This document shows, piece by piece, positions 22,835 through 35,600 of a stretch of DNA of 64,000 nucleotides. The translations under genes and the position numbers were made by a program. Origin of the DNA: Ananas comosus (taxonomy: Eukaryota > Streptophyta > Magnoliopsida > Poales > Bromeliaceae); assembly GCF_001540865.1 (NCBI RefSeq), contig NC_033623.1:6568975-6632974 (forward strand), in the 5' to 3' direction. The notes under the pieces were generated by a model. The model did not search any database, was not told the DNA's origin, and saw only the letters and a program-made list of their open reading frames with translations. How positions within the stretch are numbered: position 1 is the first letter of the stretch; every line of letters begins with the position of its first letter.

Positions 22835-24416
22835 GCCGGCTTGTAGGGAGCGACCCTCACAAGCATGTGCGAATGAGCACAAATGGCAAGCAAGCAAAGT
22901 CATCGTCTCAAGTATCCAATCATCATGTCTCTAACATGGTAATAGCCACTAGTAACCCAACGGTCTAGTTCTATGTTCCAATGTGAAGTTCCAACACTCA
23001 CTATGTTTAGTGCCTCTTTATGACACTTAAACATTGCTATATCTCAATTACATCTCACATTCAATGCCTCTTTATGGCACTACTTTACTAGATTCACAAA
23101 TAACTCGAGCTCAATGCCGCTTTATGACATCAGCTCCATAGTTTGCGAATATTACAAGTCCCAAGCCTCTTTATGGCTTACTAAAATCCCTTATGTCTCA
23201 TTTAGGCATAGGTTTAAATGCATAATACAAGTTTCATTTTCATCATAGGAAAACAAGGTTCCAAGTTCAACTAGAATGCCCAAACACATGCATGAGTCCC
23301 TTATGCAGCTCTCTACTACATAGAGGTCCAAAATTTCATTGTACATACCATGGGCATTCTAAACATTCTAAATTTCACAAATAATACATCTAACATGAAA
23401 ATGCATGATTTTTCATTTTACGATACATAAATCACCAATAATGAGAGTTTCTCATATTTTTGGCTAGGTCAAGCCCACCGAACTTCGCGCAACCCTTCGT
23501 TTGCTCCAACGAAGAAGTCCACTAAGCTCCTAGCACCCTAGAAGCATAAAAAAAGTGAGCTACAAGAAGTAAACGAACAACTACTAGCTCAATCATTAAC
23601 CATCTAGGCATAAGGGCTAAACTCTCACCTATAGTGTAGAAATCCCTCTCCAAAGCTCAAATGGAAGCTAAAATCCCTTCCAAAGCAACCTAACCCAAGG
23701 TTCTAATCCAATTAGATTAGCTCCAAAAGCTCCAAATCAAAAAGCCCCAAATAAACCCTAGATTTTCCATTCTTAGGTTTCATGTCCCAAAAACCAACAA
23801 AACTAGGTCTAGAGGGAAGATATGAGCAACTAACCTTCTTAGAAGCTCCTAACCAAGCTCCAAGAATGATGATCTCCTCTCTAGCAAGCTCCAAGTCCAA
23901 GCCCTCAAGCATCAACAAGGTGGGAAGAGAGGGAGAGGGAGATGTCCAAAGGCCTCCAAGCTTGATCCACTTCCTCTTCTTCTTCTTCTTCTTCTTCTTC
24001 TTCTTCTTTTTGGGAGAGAAAGAGAGAAAGAGATGAGATGGAGTGAGGGAAATGAGAGAGGGAGAGAGCCCTGGCCCCCTCTACAACACTAAGGGATGTA
24101 ACAAATGCAGAAAAACCCCTCAACTTTGCAACCTGTGCACTGCCCTAACTGGGCAGTTTTCGGGTGGAGGGACCGGTCTCTCCCCACAGGGGACCGGTCC
24201 CTCAGGACCTTCCCGCGAAACCAACGTTCGGGAATCGGTCTCTCTCCCACTATGGACCGGTCCCCGAGAGTGAAACTCTCAGGACTTAGCCAAAAAATCC
24301 AGAATTTCGAACTACAGGTCGGAACACCGTCTACGACCCTCCACAAGGTGTGGAAAAGCTCGGAACTCAAATCAAACACTCGAACCTCGCAACTTGTACA
24401 GGTCTAGTGTGTTACA
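22835..24416. mobile_element. Truncated LTR relic with CTT tract and ACCGGT palindromes
   Basis: Begins inside a family member at GGCTTGTAGGGAGCGACC (the same phrase is near 2970), carries short TTTATGGCAC-type repeats (23000-23180), a (CTT)n tract at 23968-24007 and GGGACCGGTC palindromes at 24165-24270, and ends GTGTGTTACA. The left end is missing. No gene. Confidence 0.55.
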
Positions 24417-26071
24417 TAAGGTTTCCTCTATCTTAGATTCTTGTCATTTACCATTTTGATCATAAAGTTTCATCTACCTTTACAAAGCTAACCACCTAAC
24501 CCGGTCTTGAGTCAATCATCCGCGGAATACCGCGCAAAGCCAAGCTCGAGGCGAAGGACGTCTCACTTGCACCTCAGCCTAATGTCCACTCTACTAGGAC
24601 TCAGCTACCGCTCATATGCCTGATTTGCACAATTCTCATGAGTATATTACCCAATCCACTGGCTGGCCTATAGGCGCGCCCTCAACTCACATCTCAAATC
24701 CGTCTTTAATGGGAAACTCGAACCACACGAGGGATTGTCTGCTGGACCCCACATAGGCTATCCCAATCGATTCACGTGCCAAAATCCGGAGCCGCACTAC
24801 TTGTGCGGAGCGACCGCCACAAGTGCTGAACAGACATTATGAGTATGATCAAATCTGTGTACAGTGAGAATATCTTGTCACTAGGACCATCATGCACAAG
24901 TGTTCTTTTAACACTAAGTTCTAATGCCACTCGTCAAGTTGTTTACTTTGTTTACATGCCACTCGCCAAGTTATTTACTTGGTTCACATGCCACTCGTCA
25001 AGTTATATACTTGGTTTACATGCCACTCGTCAAGTTATTTACTTGGTTTACATGCCACTCGTCACAATGTAATACCTCGACTATTTTAGTCATATATCAT
25101 CATATTCAACAATGCAAGATCAAGTTATCATTTAACTTAGATCTATAGGGTTCTAGATCACCATTCCTCTATTCTCATGCATCCTAACTCAAGTGTCAAC
25201 TCATGTTGCTACACTACTAAGGATCATGCAAGAACAGAAATGCGACTATCCAATACCCTATCGTGTATATATATCAACTATCATCTCATGATATGTCAAC
25301 ATCATCTAGTATATGCCTCATGTCATCATGCATTTACATTATATGCATCATCTAGCATTTACATTATATGAATCAATGAGAATTACACTTTCGCTTCGAC
25401 ATGGAAGCGAGCTAATAACTTCGGTGAGCACAACCCACCTCGATTCGCTCTCCGATTGCTTGTAGTCACTTGCAATCAGCCTCTCACGGCACCCGTACCC
25501 GGCATGGCCCGATCTTGCCGTTGAGCAAAAATCGTGCGTCGAATCGCTGCCCCGAAAATTATAGGTCTTCGGTTTACTGCAATGGTGCTCGAGATCCGAT
25601 CTCGTGATTTTTGGACGTCGCCTCGGCCCTCCAGGCGGAAATGAAGCTCCGAACGTCCGTTTTTCTTATAACTTCGCGTAGACTCGACGAATCGCCGAAC
25701 CGACTTCGCCAACACGTCAGAATACCTAGCAATTAGGTTTACGTAGGGTTAATTGAGATCAAACCCTCATATATACCAAAACTCCATTTTTGATGCCCTA
25801 GATGCTACTATTGCAAAATACTCCAAATCGATCTCCGATTCATGCAATAAACATCTATCTAGCATCAAAGGAGTCTATTAAATCCACTTCTAGAGCATTT
25901 AGACCTATCTCTAGAGATCTACCATGAGAGGGTATCGAAGCTTACCTCTCCAAGCTCGCTCCAAGCACAAGGAAGAAGATGGAGATGATGAAGATCTCCT
26001 TCTTGATCTTCTTCTCCTTCTTCCTCTTCTTCTTCTTTCTCTCTTTCTTCTTTCTCTTCTTCTTCTTCACA

Positions 26072-26102
<31 letters not shown>

Positions 26103-26602
26103 CCGTGAGGGGGAGGGTGAGGGAATGAGAGAAAGAGAGAGAGAAGCCCTCTCTTAACTCTTCTCCTTTTGTAACAATATGCTAATAAGCCCCTCAACTT
26201 CTCCAACCTTGCAATAGCCCGAACTGGGCGTTTTTCGCTCTCGAGGTCCGGACCTTGGAGTCAGGGTCCGGACCCCGAGGGTCCCGAAAACTGCAAATTT
26301 CAGCTTTCGCCGATTTGCTCCGTTTTGGTCCGTTTTCGCTCCGTGGGTCTCCGATTCACTTCTAATCATACTGAGACCCCCAAAACATGCTTTCGAGTGT
26401 ATTTACATCATATTTTCATCCGCACTAATGCTGGATTTAGTTCACGTTCCAACATAGCTTTTTGGGTTCTGTTTTCGCGCCTACATGCACCGAAACGCCC
26501 GAATGCACCCGGACTTCACCGAACCTCACCGGAACCATTCAAATGGCTCTCCAAATCAATACACGCCGTAACTTCATAAATTTAGGAGTCCGATACCTTA
26601 CA
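24417..26602. mobile_element. 5'-truncated LTR, ends GTCCGATACCTTACA
   Basis: Collinear with the 37352 LTR from about 38050 on (TTTCCTCTATCTTAGATTCT, CCCGGTCTTGAGTCAATCAT). It includes the 32-bp minisatellite (24924-25083), the GGCACCCG/TCGCTGCCCC block, TAGCAATTAGGTTTACG, a CTT-rich tract, a (GA)n microsatellite (26074-26102) and GGTCCGGACC palindromes (26243-26285). No gene. Confidence 0.55.
24924..25083. repeat. 32-bp minisatellite, 5 units
   Basis: ATGCCACTCG(T/C)CAAGTT starts at 24924, 24956, 24988, 25020 and 25052, an exact 32-bp period. The same ATGCCACTCGT seed is repeated in two other LTRs with 31-33 bp spacing (21405-21480; 34270-34345) but with different filler. Confidence 0.9.
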
Positions 26603-27336
26603 TACTTGCTACTTATACCACTACTACATAGAGACTGAATTTCATCATGCAAAAGGTGACAATTTATATGTCCAAAAATTCGATGATGCCATGAATTGCA
26701 TGTTTAACCATCTCTTGAGTTCTAGAATCGAGTAGGACACATAGATGAAGTTCATCCATTTCGGTGAAGTTGAACATACCAGATAACTACCGAAACCTCG
26801 TTCGTTTCTCCGATGAAGTTGCCCCCTAAACTTCTTATGCCCTAGAAAAAAATTTCAAGGGGTTACAAGCTTCTAAAAAACTTACCACGAAATTCACCAA
26901 AAAAACATATAGAAAATAGATGGAAAATATATTAGTCCAAGAAAAACTTGCTCAAAGTCCAAATTGAAGTAATAGAGCTTCAAATCCAACCTACAAGAGT
27001 GTTCTACACTCATCAATTTCATTCCAAAAACTCCCAATCAAAAAGTCCCAGAATAAACCCTACTTTCATCAAAACTTGGTCTCTACCAAAAAAAATCCTT
27101 GCAAATTTTGCAATTAGAAAGTGCAAGAATGCTACTAACCTCAATTCTAGCTCCAATCCTTGAAATGGAGGGGTTGAAGCCCAAATCCTCAAACCACTCT
27201 TTTCTCCAAGCTTGAGCTCCACTCCAAGTCCAAAAAGCAAGCTTCCATGGTGAAGATGAAGAAAAGAGAAGCAAATCCAAGGATTAGAGGAATCCTAGGG
27301 GAAGAAATCCAAGAATTAGGAGATGGGGACCTGCCT
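26603..27336. other. LTR relic, no gene
   Basis: Shares GAAGTTGCCCCCT and TTTCAAGGGGTTACAA phrases with 3480-3560, so it is a fragment of the 2028-4538-type LTR family. It breaks off where the next LTR head begins at 27337. No coding signal. Confidence 0.4.
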
Positions 27337-28236
27337 TGTTACACCCCGAGACCACCACTTTGGTCGGTTCAGGCGCGCACATAGACCGCCGGACAGACTG
27401 AGTTTCCCTGGTCCACTCAAGGCGTCACAATCAGTACAATTCAAGACATTCCAACCGGGAACAAAATTCATACATAGATTATATAAAGAAGGCATCAGGA
27501 ACATAAACCACTACACTATTACAAGCATTTGTATCATTCACATTACATTTATATTCTTTTTCATCCAAATACAATCAACTTTATTACAATTTTGTTTCTT
27601 TCTTCTCTATACCTCTAAGCTATGCTGACCTAGGGTACATCTATCTCTCTAATCACAAGTGGTAGGGCATTCACCATCTATCGAGCTATGCCATTTTCTC
27701 TCGCCACCGCGTCACTCACGTGTGGACCTGAAAAACATGGGGATGAGAACTATAAATATAGTTCCCAGTGGGTACAGCCACTCAAGGGAAGANATGCCAT
27801 TTTCTCTCGCCACCGCGTCACTCACGTGTGGACCTGAAAAACATGGGGATGAGAACTATAAATATAGTTCCCAGTGGGTACAGCCACTAAGGGAAGAGCT
27901 CGACCCGCCAAGTCCGAATGAGGCAACATAAGCAGGTTAGTCCAATTTATAAACATATGAATCAACTAAGTGCAAGCAAGCAATAAAAACATCCATACAT
28001 ATGTCTCAACTAAATGTAATAATGAAATCAATGCAAGTAGGTATTTCTTTTCTACTTTCTATTTCACTATCCATTACATAGTCCAATCCGCTCTTAAGGT
28101 TCTTTTACCTTAGCCAAAATATACCACCCGACTTGGTCTCGAGTCAATCACCGGCAGACTACCACTCATGTCTAGGCCTGAGGAGAGGAACATGCCGTGC
28201 ACCTCAGCCTTGAATCCACTCAGCGGGTGAGGGATA
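27337..28236. mobile_element. LTR head (TGTTACACCCC), interrupted
   Basis: Starts TGTTACACCCCGAGACCACC with the usual GGTCGGTTCAGGCGCG and GGACAGACTGAG phrases and AACTATAAATATAGTTCCCA. It contains an N-flanked duplication (27688-27897) and is cut at 28237 by another LTR. The matching right end was not identified. Confidence 0.6.
27688..27897. repeat. 105-bp duplication across a single N
   Basis: 27688-27792 and 27794-27897 are the same sequence except for a 1-base indel, separated only by the N at 27793. This pattern fits two contig ends that overlap but were joined without collapsing, so it is probably an assembly artefact. Confidence 0.85.
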
Positions 28237-28887
28237 TGTTAGAAAATTGCGTACGGTAAAAACGCAGCGGAAAAAGAAAATCAAACAAATTTGATTTTTG
28301 AAAACTCTCGAGATCCAATCTCAAAAACCACGCAATTAGGATCCCTCATGTTCTTAAGATTAAAGAAGAAAAATAAGATTGAATCTTTACCTTTTTCGCG
28401 GATAGATCTTCACCTCAATTTGATGACCGTGAAATCGGGTTCTCTTAAAGCCGCACACGCGTCCGGCCTCTATAGGTATCCACACGAGGTTCTTGATTTG
28501 ATCGATATCCTCACCGGGGTGCTAGCTCCCTTGCAAAGGACGTCTTTTTTGCTAGAATATGGAAGAGAGAGGAGAAGAGAGATGACGGCTACGGTTTTCT
28601 AAAAACTCCCGTATATTATATATAGAAATATAATCCTATTCCTAACAATATAATGACAATTAAGGATAAGTATAAATCTAGATTAAATTTATCCTTTCCT
28701 TAATTGGTTAGATCGATCAAATCCTAATTTGATTCGATTTTTATATTAATTTGATCATATCAAATTAATAATACAATATTTGCACATAAGTCCTCTTATA
28801 ATTTACTAACTATTAGTAAGTCCTCTCTTGTAACATTTACACCTTAATACCACTAATTTGTAACAATTACAAATTAGTCTAATTATC
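28237..28887. mobile_element. LTR-like fragment starting TGTTAGAAAATTGCG
   Basis: Begins TGTTAGAAAATTGCGTACGG inside the preceding LTR and continues AT-rich to the single N at 28888, where the sequence changes abruptly. The start resembles Copia-type LTRs. The right end is lost at the N. Confidence 0.4.
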
Positions 28888-28888
28888 N

Positions 28889-28980
28889 GGTGGCTAGGCC
28901 CAAGAGGTTAAGAGAGTTAAGCGTGCTAGGACGGAAGTAGTCCTAGGATGGGTGACCTCCTGGGAAGTCGGGGCGTCACA
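28889..28980 (+). mobile_element. 5S rRNA-like fragment, probably from a Cassandra-type TRIM LTR
   Basis: AGTTAAGCGTGCTAGGACGG followed by GTAGTCCTAGGATGGGTGAC and CTCCTGGGAAGTC matches the 3' half of plant 5S rRNA (about 28912-28969). It then runs straight into GGGGCGTCACA, which looks like an LTR end. The 5' half of 5S is absent. Cassandra retrotransposons carry a 5S-derived sequence in their LTRs, so this is better read as a TE relic than a working 5S gene. Confidence 0.65.
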
Positions 28981-29186
28981 GTACACCCGCGGTCAGGGAT
29001 CCCCTCGTGGGAGAGGACCATGTCACATACACCTGCAGCCGGGATCCCCGATAGGGAGAGGAACATGCCACATATACCCTAGCGTACAAAGATTCTTCCG
29101 GTGGGAGAAGAACATGCCATATGCACCCGCGGCCAAGAATCTTCCATAGTTACAAGCCTCGAAGTTCTTGCGATGAGAGAGGAACC
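28981..29186. repeat. ~66-bp GGGAGAGGAACATGCCACAT repeats
   Basis: Units with GATCCCC or AAGATTCTTCC, then GGGAGAGGA(A)CATG(C/T)CACAT and ACACCTGCAGCC/CACCCGCGGCC, repeat three to four times. The last unit is split by the 29187-30446 solo LTR and resumes at 30447 (CACCACATACATCCACGGCC). Confidence 0.7.
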
Positions 29187-30446
29187 TGTTAGGGATTTTG
29201 TATTGGCAAGTTTCGTGATTTGAATCGGAGTCTTGAAGGGTTTGGTGCGTGGTTGTCAAAGATCAAAGAATCCGAGATTTCGAGAACTCAGAAACATCTT
29301 ACTGCATGAATCACGACGCTCAGGTAAGCTTTTAAATGTCTTTATGGTAATTCATACTTATTTATGACATTAGAATCATATGAATTAATGATTAAAGGAT
29401 TAGAAGTGGGTTTTGGAACTTTTACAATGAATATAACAATATTTGATATTGTGTACCGGTACTAGATTCTAGTTCCTCAAAACAATACTGGAAAAACCAA
29501 GTTCTATTACTGAGTACTGGTACCTCACATTGGTACCTCAAAACCCGAGAGCTGCAATTCTGAGAATTGCATTGCGTACCAGTACCAAAGCCGAGTACCG
29601 ATGCTACATTGGCAGAGTACCGGTACCAAAGCCGAGTACCGATACTACATCAGCAGGGTACCGGTACTGCATCGGCCGCGTACCGGTACTCAGCCTCAGG
29701 ATATTTCTGAATCGTCCTAGTGTACCGGTACCAACTTCCCGAGTACTGGTACTCAATATAAAATTTTCTTATTTGGCTTCTAATCCGACTCTAATTGATT
29801 CTAAAGTCTATAAATAAGCTATTGGGGTTCTCTAATTGATATAGAAGCACGAGATTACATGATAGAGTAACCCTAGAGGCTAGGTTTTCGTTCTAAACCC
29901 ATTCTCCACAAAATAGCCTCTTTTAGTTCAATTTGAGGTATTGAATTCAATATCTATATGTCGAATGATCTAAGTTTTGCTTAGAGTTATTTCTCTGGTT
30001 CTTCAACGACTCTCTAAGCAAAGGATCACCATAGAAACATGATACTCGTCATGTGCGTTGTCGTGGATTTGGCGTGATCAAAGGCGGTTCGTGGATTCGG
30101 ATCGTGAGCTCGTGGATTCGAGTGACGTTCGAGGATTCGAATGTGAGGCGTGGCGTTCGTGAATCGGAACGTGAGGGCATGGACAACCCGGAGGCTTGCG
30201 CGAGATCCATAGGAGGTTAAGAGAGGTCGAGTCCATGGAGTCGGTAATCACCTTGTAATTCTTTTTTCTTAGTGGATTATTTTTTCGCGTGTTGGTCCCA
30301 TGGATTTTTCTCCAAATTAGAGTTTTCCCACATAAATCTCAGTGTGCTATTTTTATTTTCTGCATTTATTTTTTATTGCATTGAGATTTGCGAATTTGGG
30401 CTATCCACCTATTATCTAGATAGATCCTAGGGTTTCATAACTTACA
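29187..30446 (+). mobile_element. Solo LTR, 1260 bp, TSD GAACC, Copia-like
   Basis: Begins TGTTAGGGATTTTG and ends CATAACTTACA. GAACC stands directly on both sides (29182-29186 and 30447-30451), and removing the LTR plus one GAACC restores the repeat unit it interrupts. The right part (30240-30380: ATCACCTTGTAATTC, CTTAGTGGATTAT, GAGTTTTCCCAC) resembles 59650-59750 beside the Copia pseudogene, suggesting a Copia LTR on the + strand. GTACCGGTAC palindromes fill 29450-29760, the presumed U3. Confidence 0.9.
29450..29760. repeat. Dense GTACCGGTAC palindromes in a solo LTR
   Basis: At least ten copies or one-base variants: GTACCGGTAC(T/C) at about 29453, 29617, 29659, 29682 and 29720, plus GTACTGGTACC, GTACCAGTACC and GTACCGATACT. 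Most are spaced about 20-35 bp apart. Confidence 0.9.
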
Positions 30447-32614
30447 GAACCCACCACATACATCCACGGCCAAGAACTTTCAACGATCACAAGTCCTGGG
30501 ATTTCAAAATCTACTTTCCAAGTCTCAAGGGTTCGTCACACACCTTATATTGTCAACTTTTCTAGGTTCAAGTCATTCATGTCCAAGTGGCCATCCTACT
30601 ACTACATTTTCAACCTATGTTCAATGACACTAAGTTCAATGACATTTCAATCCAAGTGGTCTTCCTACCACTACATTTTTCAATCTATGTTCAATGACAC
30701 TAAGTTCAATACCCAATCATATTCTTTCTTATCCTAGTTGTCCATATCTAGGATTCATAATTCATATGACATCTAGTCCTTGATTTCTCACATGTCGAAT
30801 CTTCTAATTTTTCTAGAGTTCATCGACCTATGTTCATTATCCACACCTAGGCATACATATATGTCCATCCTATATATTTTCACATTTCTATTGTTCTTGT
30901 CCAATGGTAGGTAATTCCATCTAGTAACACATAATTCATACATTCATATTTACCATAAACAACCTACCATTATATACATGCATCAACAATAATACCATAC
31001 TTTACTCTTTGGCATGGAAGTGACCTAATCACTTCGGTGAAGCACAACCCACCTCGTGGTACTCCCAATTGCTTGTAGACACTTGCAATTGGGCCAATTC
31101 CTTGGATCTTCAAGCTTGCTCCAAGCTTCTCTTGCCCTATACAAGAGAGCCCTTCGTTACCAATTTCGACTACTCAAATGATTTTTCCTCTAGAAATTAA
31201 GTTGCCCCACTTGATTTTCTAACCCTTAATTAGAGTTTTAAAGTGTTAGAACATTTTTAAACCCTTCATTACAAAAATCCCTAAATTCTACTAGGGTTTT
31301 CCAAAAACAAGGGCAAAACCCCAAATCACATGCTAATCCCTACAATTTGTAGTCTAGATTAGCCAAGAGCCTCCAAAATTACATCTCCTAGCTCAAATCC
31401 AAAACCCTAGCTTCCAATTCCAAAAGCTCATCTCGAATCCACGAGCTCACCAGGCCTCAACGCATGGACGAGCTCGATTCACCATTCTCTACATATTCCC
31501 GCGCTCAATCTCCACTAAAACCCTAAGTTTGGGAGAGATCTAGAGAGAGAAAGTGGGAAGAAGAAAGAGTAAGAAAGAGAGAGTGATGGAGTCGATGGAC
31601 GTGAAAAAGAACCCTAGCTCTTTTAACCTATTTCCCTCCATCAAAATTATCAAAATGCCCTCAATTTGGGCTATCGGCGTGCGCAGGTTCAGGACCTAAG
31701 AGGTTCCAAACCTTGGCTTCAGGTTCCGGAACCTGTAGCTTGTCTATCGCACAGTCAGTCAAGGTCCGGACCTTGGATCAAGGTCCGGAACCCAAAGATC
31801 CAAAGCTCAAAAATCGACATTTTTCGCAAATTCTCGTTTTCGCTCCTTGAGCCTCTAATCCACTTCTAATCATTCCAAAGCCCTCAAATCTCATTTTTGA
31901 GCATGTTTAAATTACTTCTCAATTGTATCTTGTCCAATTGGCCCAAGTTTAGTATAGTGCTTCAAAACTCGGTATCTTATGTACCTCCTCTTTCTCCTTC
32001 TCAACCCAAATGAGAGGACTAAATAAGGGTGATGTGGGTTATAATTCCACTAGCACAATCCCACTTAGGTCCCTCAAAACATAGAAAATTATAAACTGCA
32101 CGAAACAGTTTCTACAACATTGAGTACCAGTACACGAAATTGAGTACTGGTACCCCGGGCAGTTCCAATACCAGGGGCTCAGTTCTACAAAATTCGAATG
32201 TTGAAAATTTCTGTTTCTATTGCATTCTGGTACCCATCCGATGCAGTACTGGTAAACTCCAATTAGTATCGGTACCTCAGCTGGGTTTCGCAAAAACCCG
32301 AGAGTAGTCTAAACCTGCACTCTATTGAGTATCTCATCCTAGTACCGGTACTCAACACACAAAAACTGCAGTTTGTAGATTCTGATGTCAAAATCTATTC
32401 TCACCCCTATTAAGCTCCGAAAACGGATCAACACTCATGAGACATCAACCAAAACTTTCAGAATAGCTCGAAATGCTATTCTCATACTAGAACTCTACAA
32501 TTTGCTAAAATTCAGTACTCTACATAATGGTGATCCGGCCCTCGTCTCATTTTGATCTAGTTAGCAAGTGAAACAATAGAAATGTTCGTGTTTATTTTGA
32601 GAGTTGGATTTATT
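30447..32614. mobile_element. LTR-type DNA hosting the solo LTR, no gene
   Basis: Continues the interrupted repeat, then shows CACTTCGGTGAAGCACAACC, ATTGCTTGTAGACACTTGCA and GAGAGAGAAAG features of LTR interiors. TTCCGGAA and GGTCCGGACC palindromes occur at 31690-31800; GTACCGGTAC variants at 32120-32350. At least two LTR relics are joined here. Confidence 0.5.
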
Positions 32615-32619
32615 GTTGC

Positions 32620-35600
32620 TGTCACGCCCCAACGCCCCGAGGCCGCTACCAATTTGGCACGGTTCGGGCGCGGCGGGCGGACCGCCGAACGGACAGCACC
32701 TCCCCTGTCCGCCCAAGGCTCAACAACGAGATCATGTACAACAAGTCCCCAGGAAATTAACTTGAATACATACATGATCATGCAACAACAGCGAGAGCAC
32801 AAACAGTGCTGAACATTACAAGAGCAAGCGTCACGAGTAGCAAACATACAAGTGAAATAAAAGAGAGATACTTAACTATTCTATTACAACCATTCAACTT
32901 GATACATTTAATTACAACTTAGCTTTCTTTACCAAAATATGAATATAAGCTTACATTCTTCCAAAGATAAACATTAGCTTTACATTTATCTCGATACCTC
33001 ATATCCTATACATCATCTACTCTCAATACATGTATAGGGTAACTCTAATGCAAAATAGGAAAGTAAACTACCAACTAGCACTAGGGCACTAAGCCCATAC
33101 CGCGATCCTCTGCCGATCCGCTCTCGTGTGTACCTGTACCCCAAAACCACACGGGGTGAGAACTATATAAATATAGTTCCCAGTGGGTTCGGCCGCCGAC
33201 TCCGCCGATCTTCCCACTAGGTCTAAGCTGGCACAGATAGATAGATAGAAAGATATATGGAAATAAACTGCTACTATATCTACTATGCCATCAATGTAAA
33301 AAATGCATGGAACATCATCTAGCAACAATCTACTATCATGCTAATATGCCTCAACAGTGAAATGAATACAACTATAACATAGTTATGCAATGCACTATGT
33401 CTATTCATAGTATGAATGCAATCCTCTTATGCTATTCATGTTATTACCCAATCCGCTAGGCTAACTCGCCTAAGATCTCAAATCCAGGAGGTGAAGAGCT
33501 ACCCCGCTCTTTTCCCGCCTAACTCATAACTCAAAGGTCCTAGACAAAGAGTTACCCCGCTCCTTGCCCGACTCATATCTTGTAGGTCCGACCCAATCTC
33601 GAAAGTCCTAGGTAAAGAGCTACCCCGCTCCTCACCCGACTCACATCTCGACGGTCCGACTCAATCTCGACTAGGTACAGGCTACCTCGCTCAAATCTCA
33701 TAGGTGAAGGAATAGTATGTCACTCACTGTATGTAGGCAAATCCACTACTCTGACTACCAAGCGACTATACTCAATGTCGATGCAACTCATAGTGGAGGC
33801 TAATTATCATACTACTAGGTTCATCAATAAGGCTAAGGCTAAGTGCCAGGCTGTTATACACAATGTAACTCATCAGGTTACCCAATCTCTCAGCGAACTC
33901 GAGGCTCGTGCACAGTCTCACGTCTGTAAGTCTCCTAGGGAGGTGGCTAGCTATTCACCTACCCCGAGACCGCCTGCGGACACTACACTGGTCCAAGGGC
34001 AACTACACTGGCCCCCTCGCGTGCCAAACTCCGGAGTGCACTACCTGTGAGGAGCTACCTCCACAGGTGCAGACAGGCTAAGTGAGCTCGATCCAATCTC
34101 ATAAACTGGGAACATCATAAACTGGGAACATCCTATCAACTAAGGATAATGTCATCAACTGGAAACACCCTATCATCTAGGGGTAACAACTCATCAACTC
34201 AATGCCAGTCTAATACTCAACCTTCAGTGTTTCAACTACACTAAGGTTCTCATATGTGCTATCAACTAGATGCCACTCGTCATAGGTTAACATTAACTAG
34301 ATGCCACTCGTCATAGGTTAACATTAACTAGATGCCACTCGTCCTTTACAAGTTTCCAAGACTCTAGTTCACACTTTACTAGGTTCTTCGTTCACACAAC
34401 ACAAACACTAGGTTATCATTTGCCTAGGTTCCAATCCGTCACATATCATCTCATATAGGGTTAAGGTGCACATACTAACTTCATGCATACTAGATTCAAG
34501 TGTTATATCTACCAAGCTACATTAACACTAGCATGCAAATATAGATACAAGTTTCTAAACACCCTATATGCAACACCATAATATGCAACTTGATCAATGA
34601 CAGTTTAGAGTTTCCAATGCAATAGCCAATACATTACTAAGTTCTCATCCACACCTATCATCTCATTATAGGGTTTCACATCACATATATAAACCTCAAG
34701 CATGCTAGATATAAGCACTAAGCCAAATACATTACTCTTTCAAGAAGCATGCAATATATATATATATATAACCAACCATCAACTATCACCCTATAATGCA
34801 TCATGCTCAATATGCATAATTGATCAACATAGAAATACTTAGACATAAGGAGAAGCCCGATTGCTTCGGGATGGCACTCCCCCACCTTTTACCGCGTTCC
34901 GATTGCTCGTCGTCACTTGCAATCGGCCTCCCGCGGCGCACGCCGCTCGGCTCGACCCAATCCGTGCGCGACCACCAAACGACCTCCGATTCGCGATCTG
35001 GAAATTATAGGTCTTCGGTTTCTCGCTACGGTGCTTCAAATCCGTTTCCACGATTTTCCGACGTCGCCTCGGCCCTCCAGGCGGAAACGAAGCCTAAACG
35101 TCCGTTTCTTTAATAACTTTGTAACGGCTCGTCGGATTGCCGAACCGTCTTCGCCAACGTGTTTCGTTACCTATCAATTAGGTTTATATACAACCAATTT
35201 AGATCAAACCCATCTATTTGCAAAAATAGCATTTTAGAGCCCTAGGTTACAACTAGGCAATAAATCATTAAATCGATCTATGATTCAAGCATCAATCGTC
35301 TATTTAGCATGCTAGAATAACTCTAAATCCATTTCTAGAGATCAAAACCCCATATCTAGAGATCTACCATTAAAGGGTAGCAAAAGCTTACCTTCAAACC
35401 TTGCTCCAATGGAGAGGAAGAAGTTGGAGAAGATAAAAATCCTCCTTGAGCATCAACCTCCACCAAAATCCTCTCTCTTCGGGAGAAATCTAGAGAGAGA
35501 AAGAGATTTCTCTCTTTTCCCTTCCATGCGTGTGTGGGTGTGCGTTTGTGTGTGTGTGGCTCGGTTTGGGGCAGCCACGGTTGAGGAAGAAAGGGATTTA

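Noticed and set aside
28889..28980. Functional 5S rRNA gene
   Set aside because: The 5' half, including box A of the internal promoter, is missing, and the flanks are retrotransposon-like.
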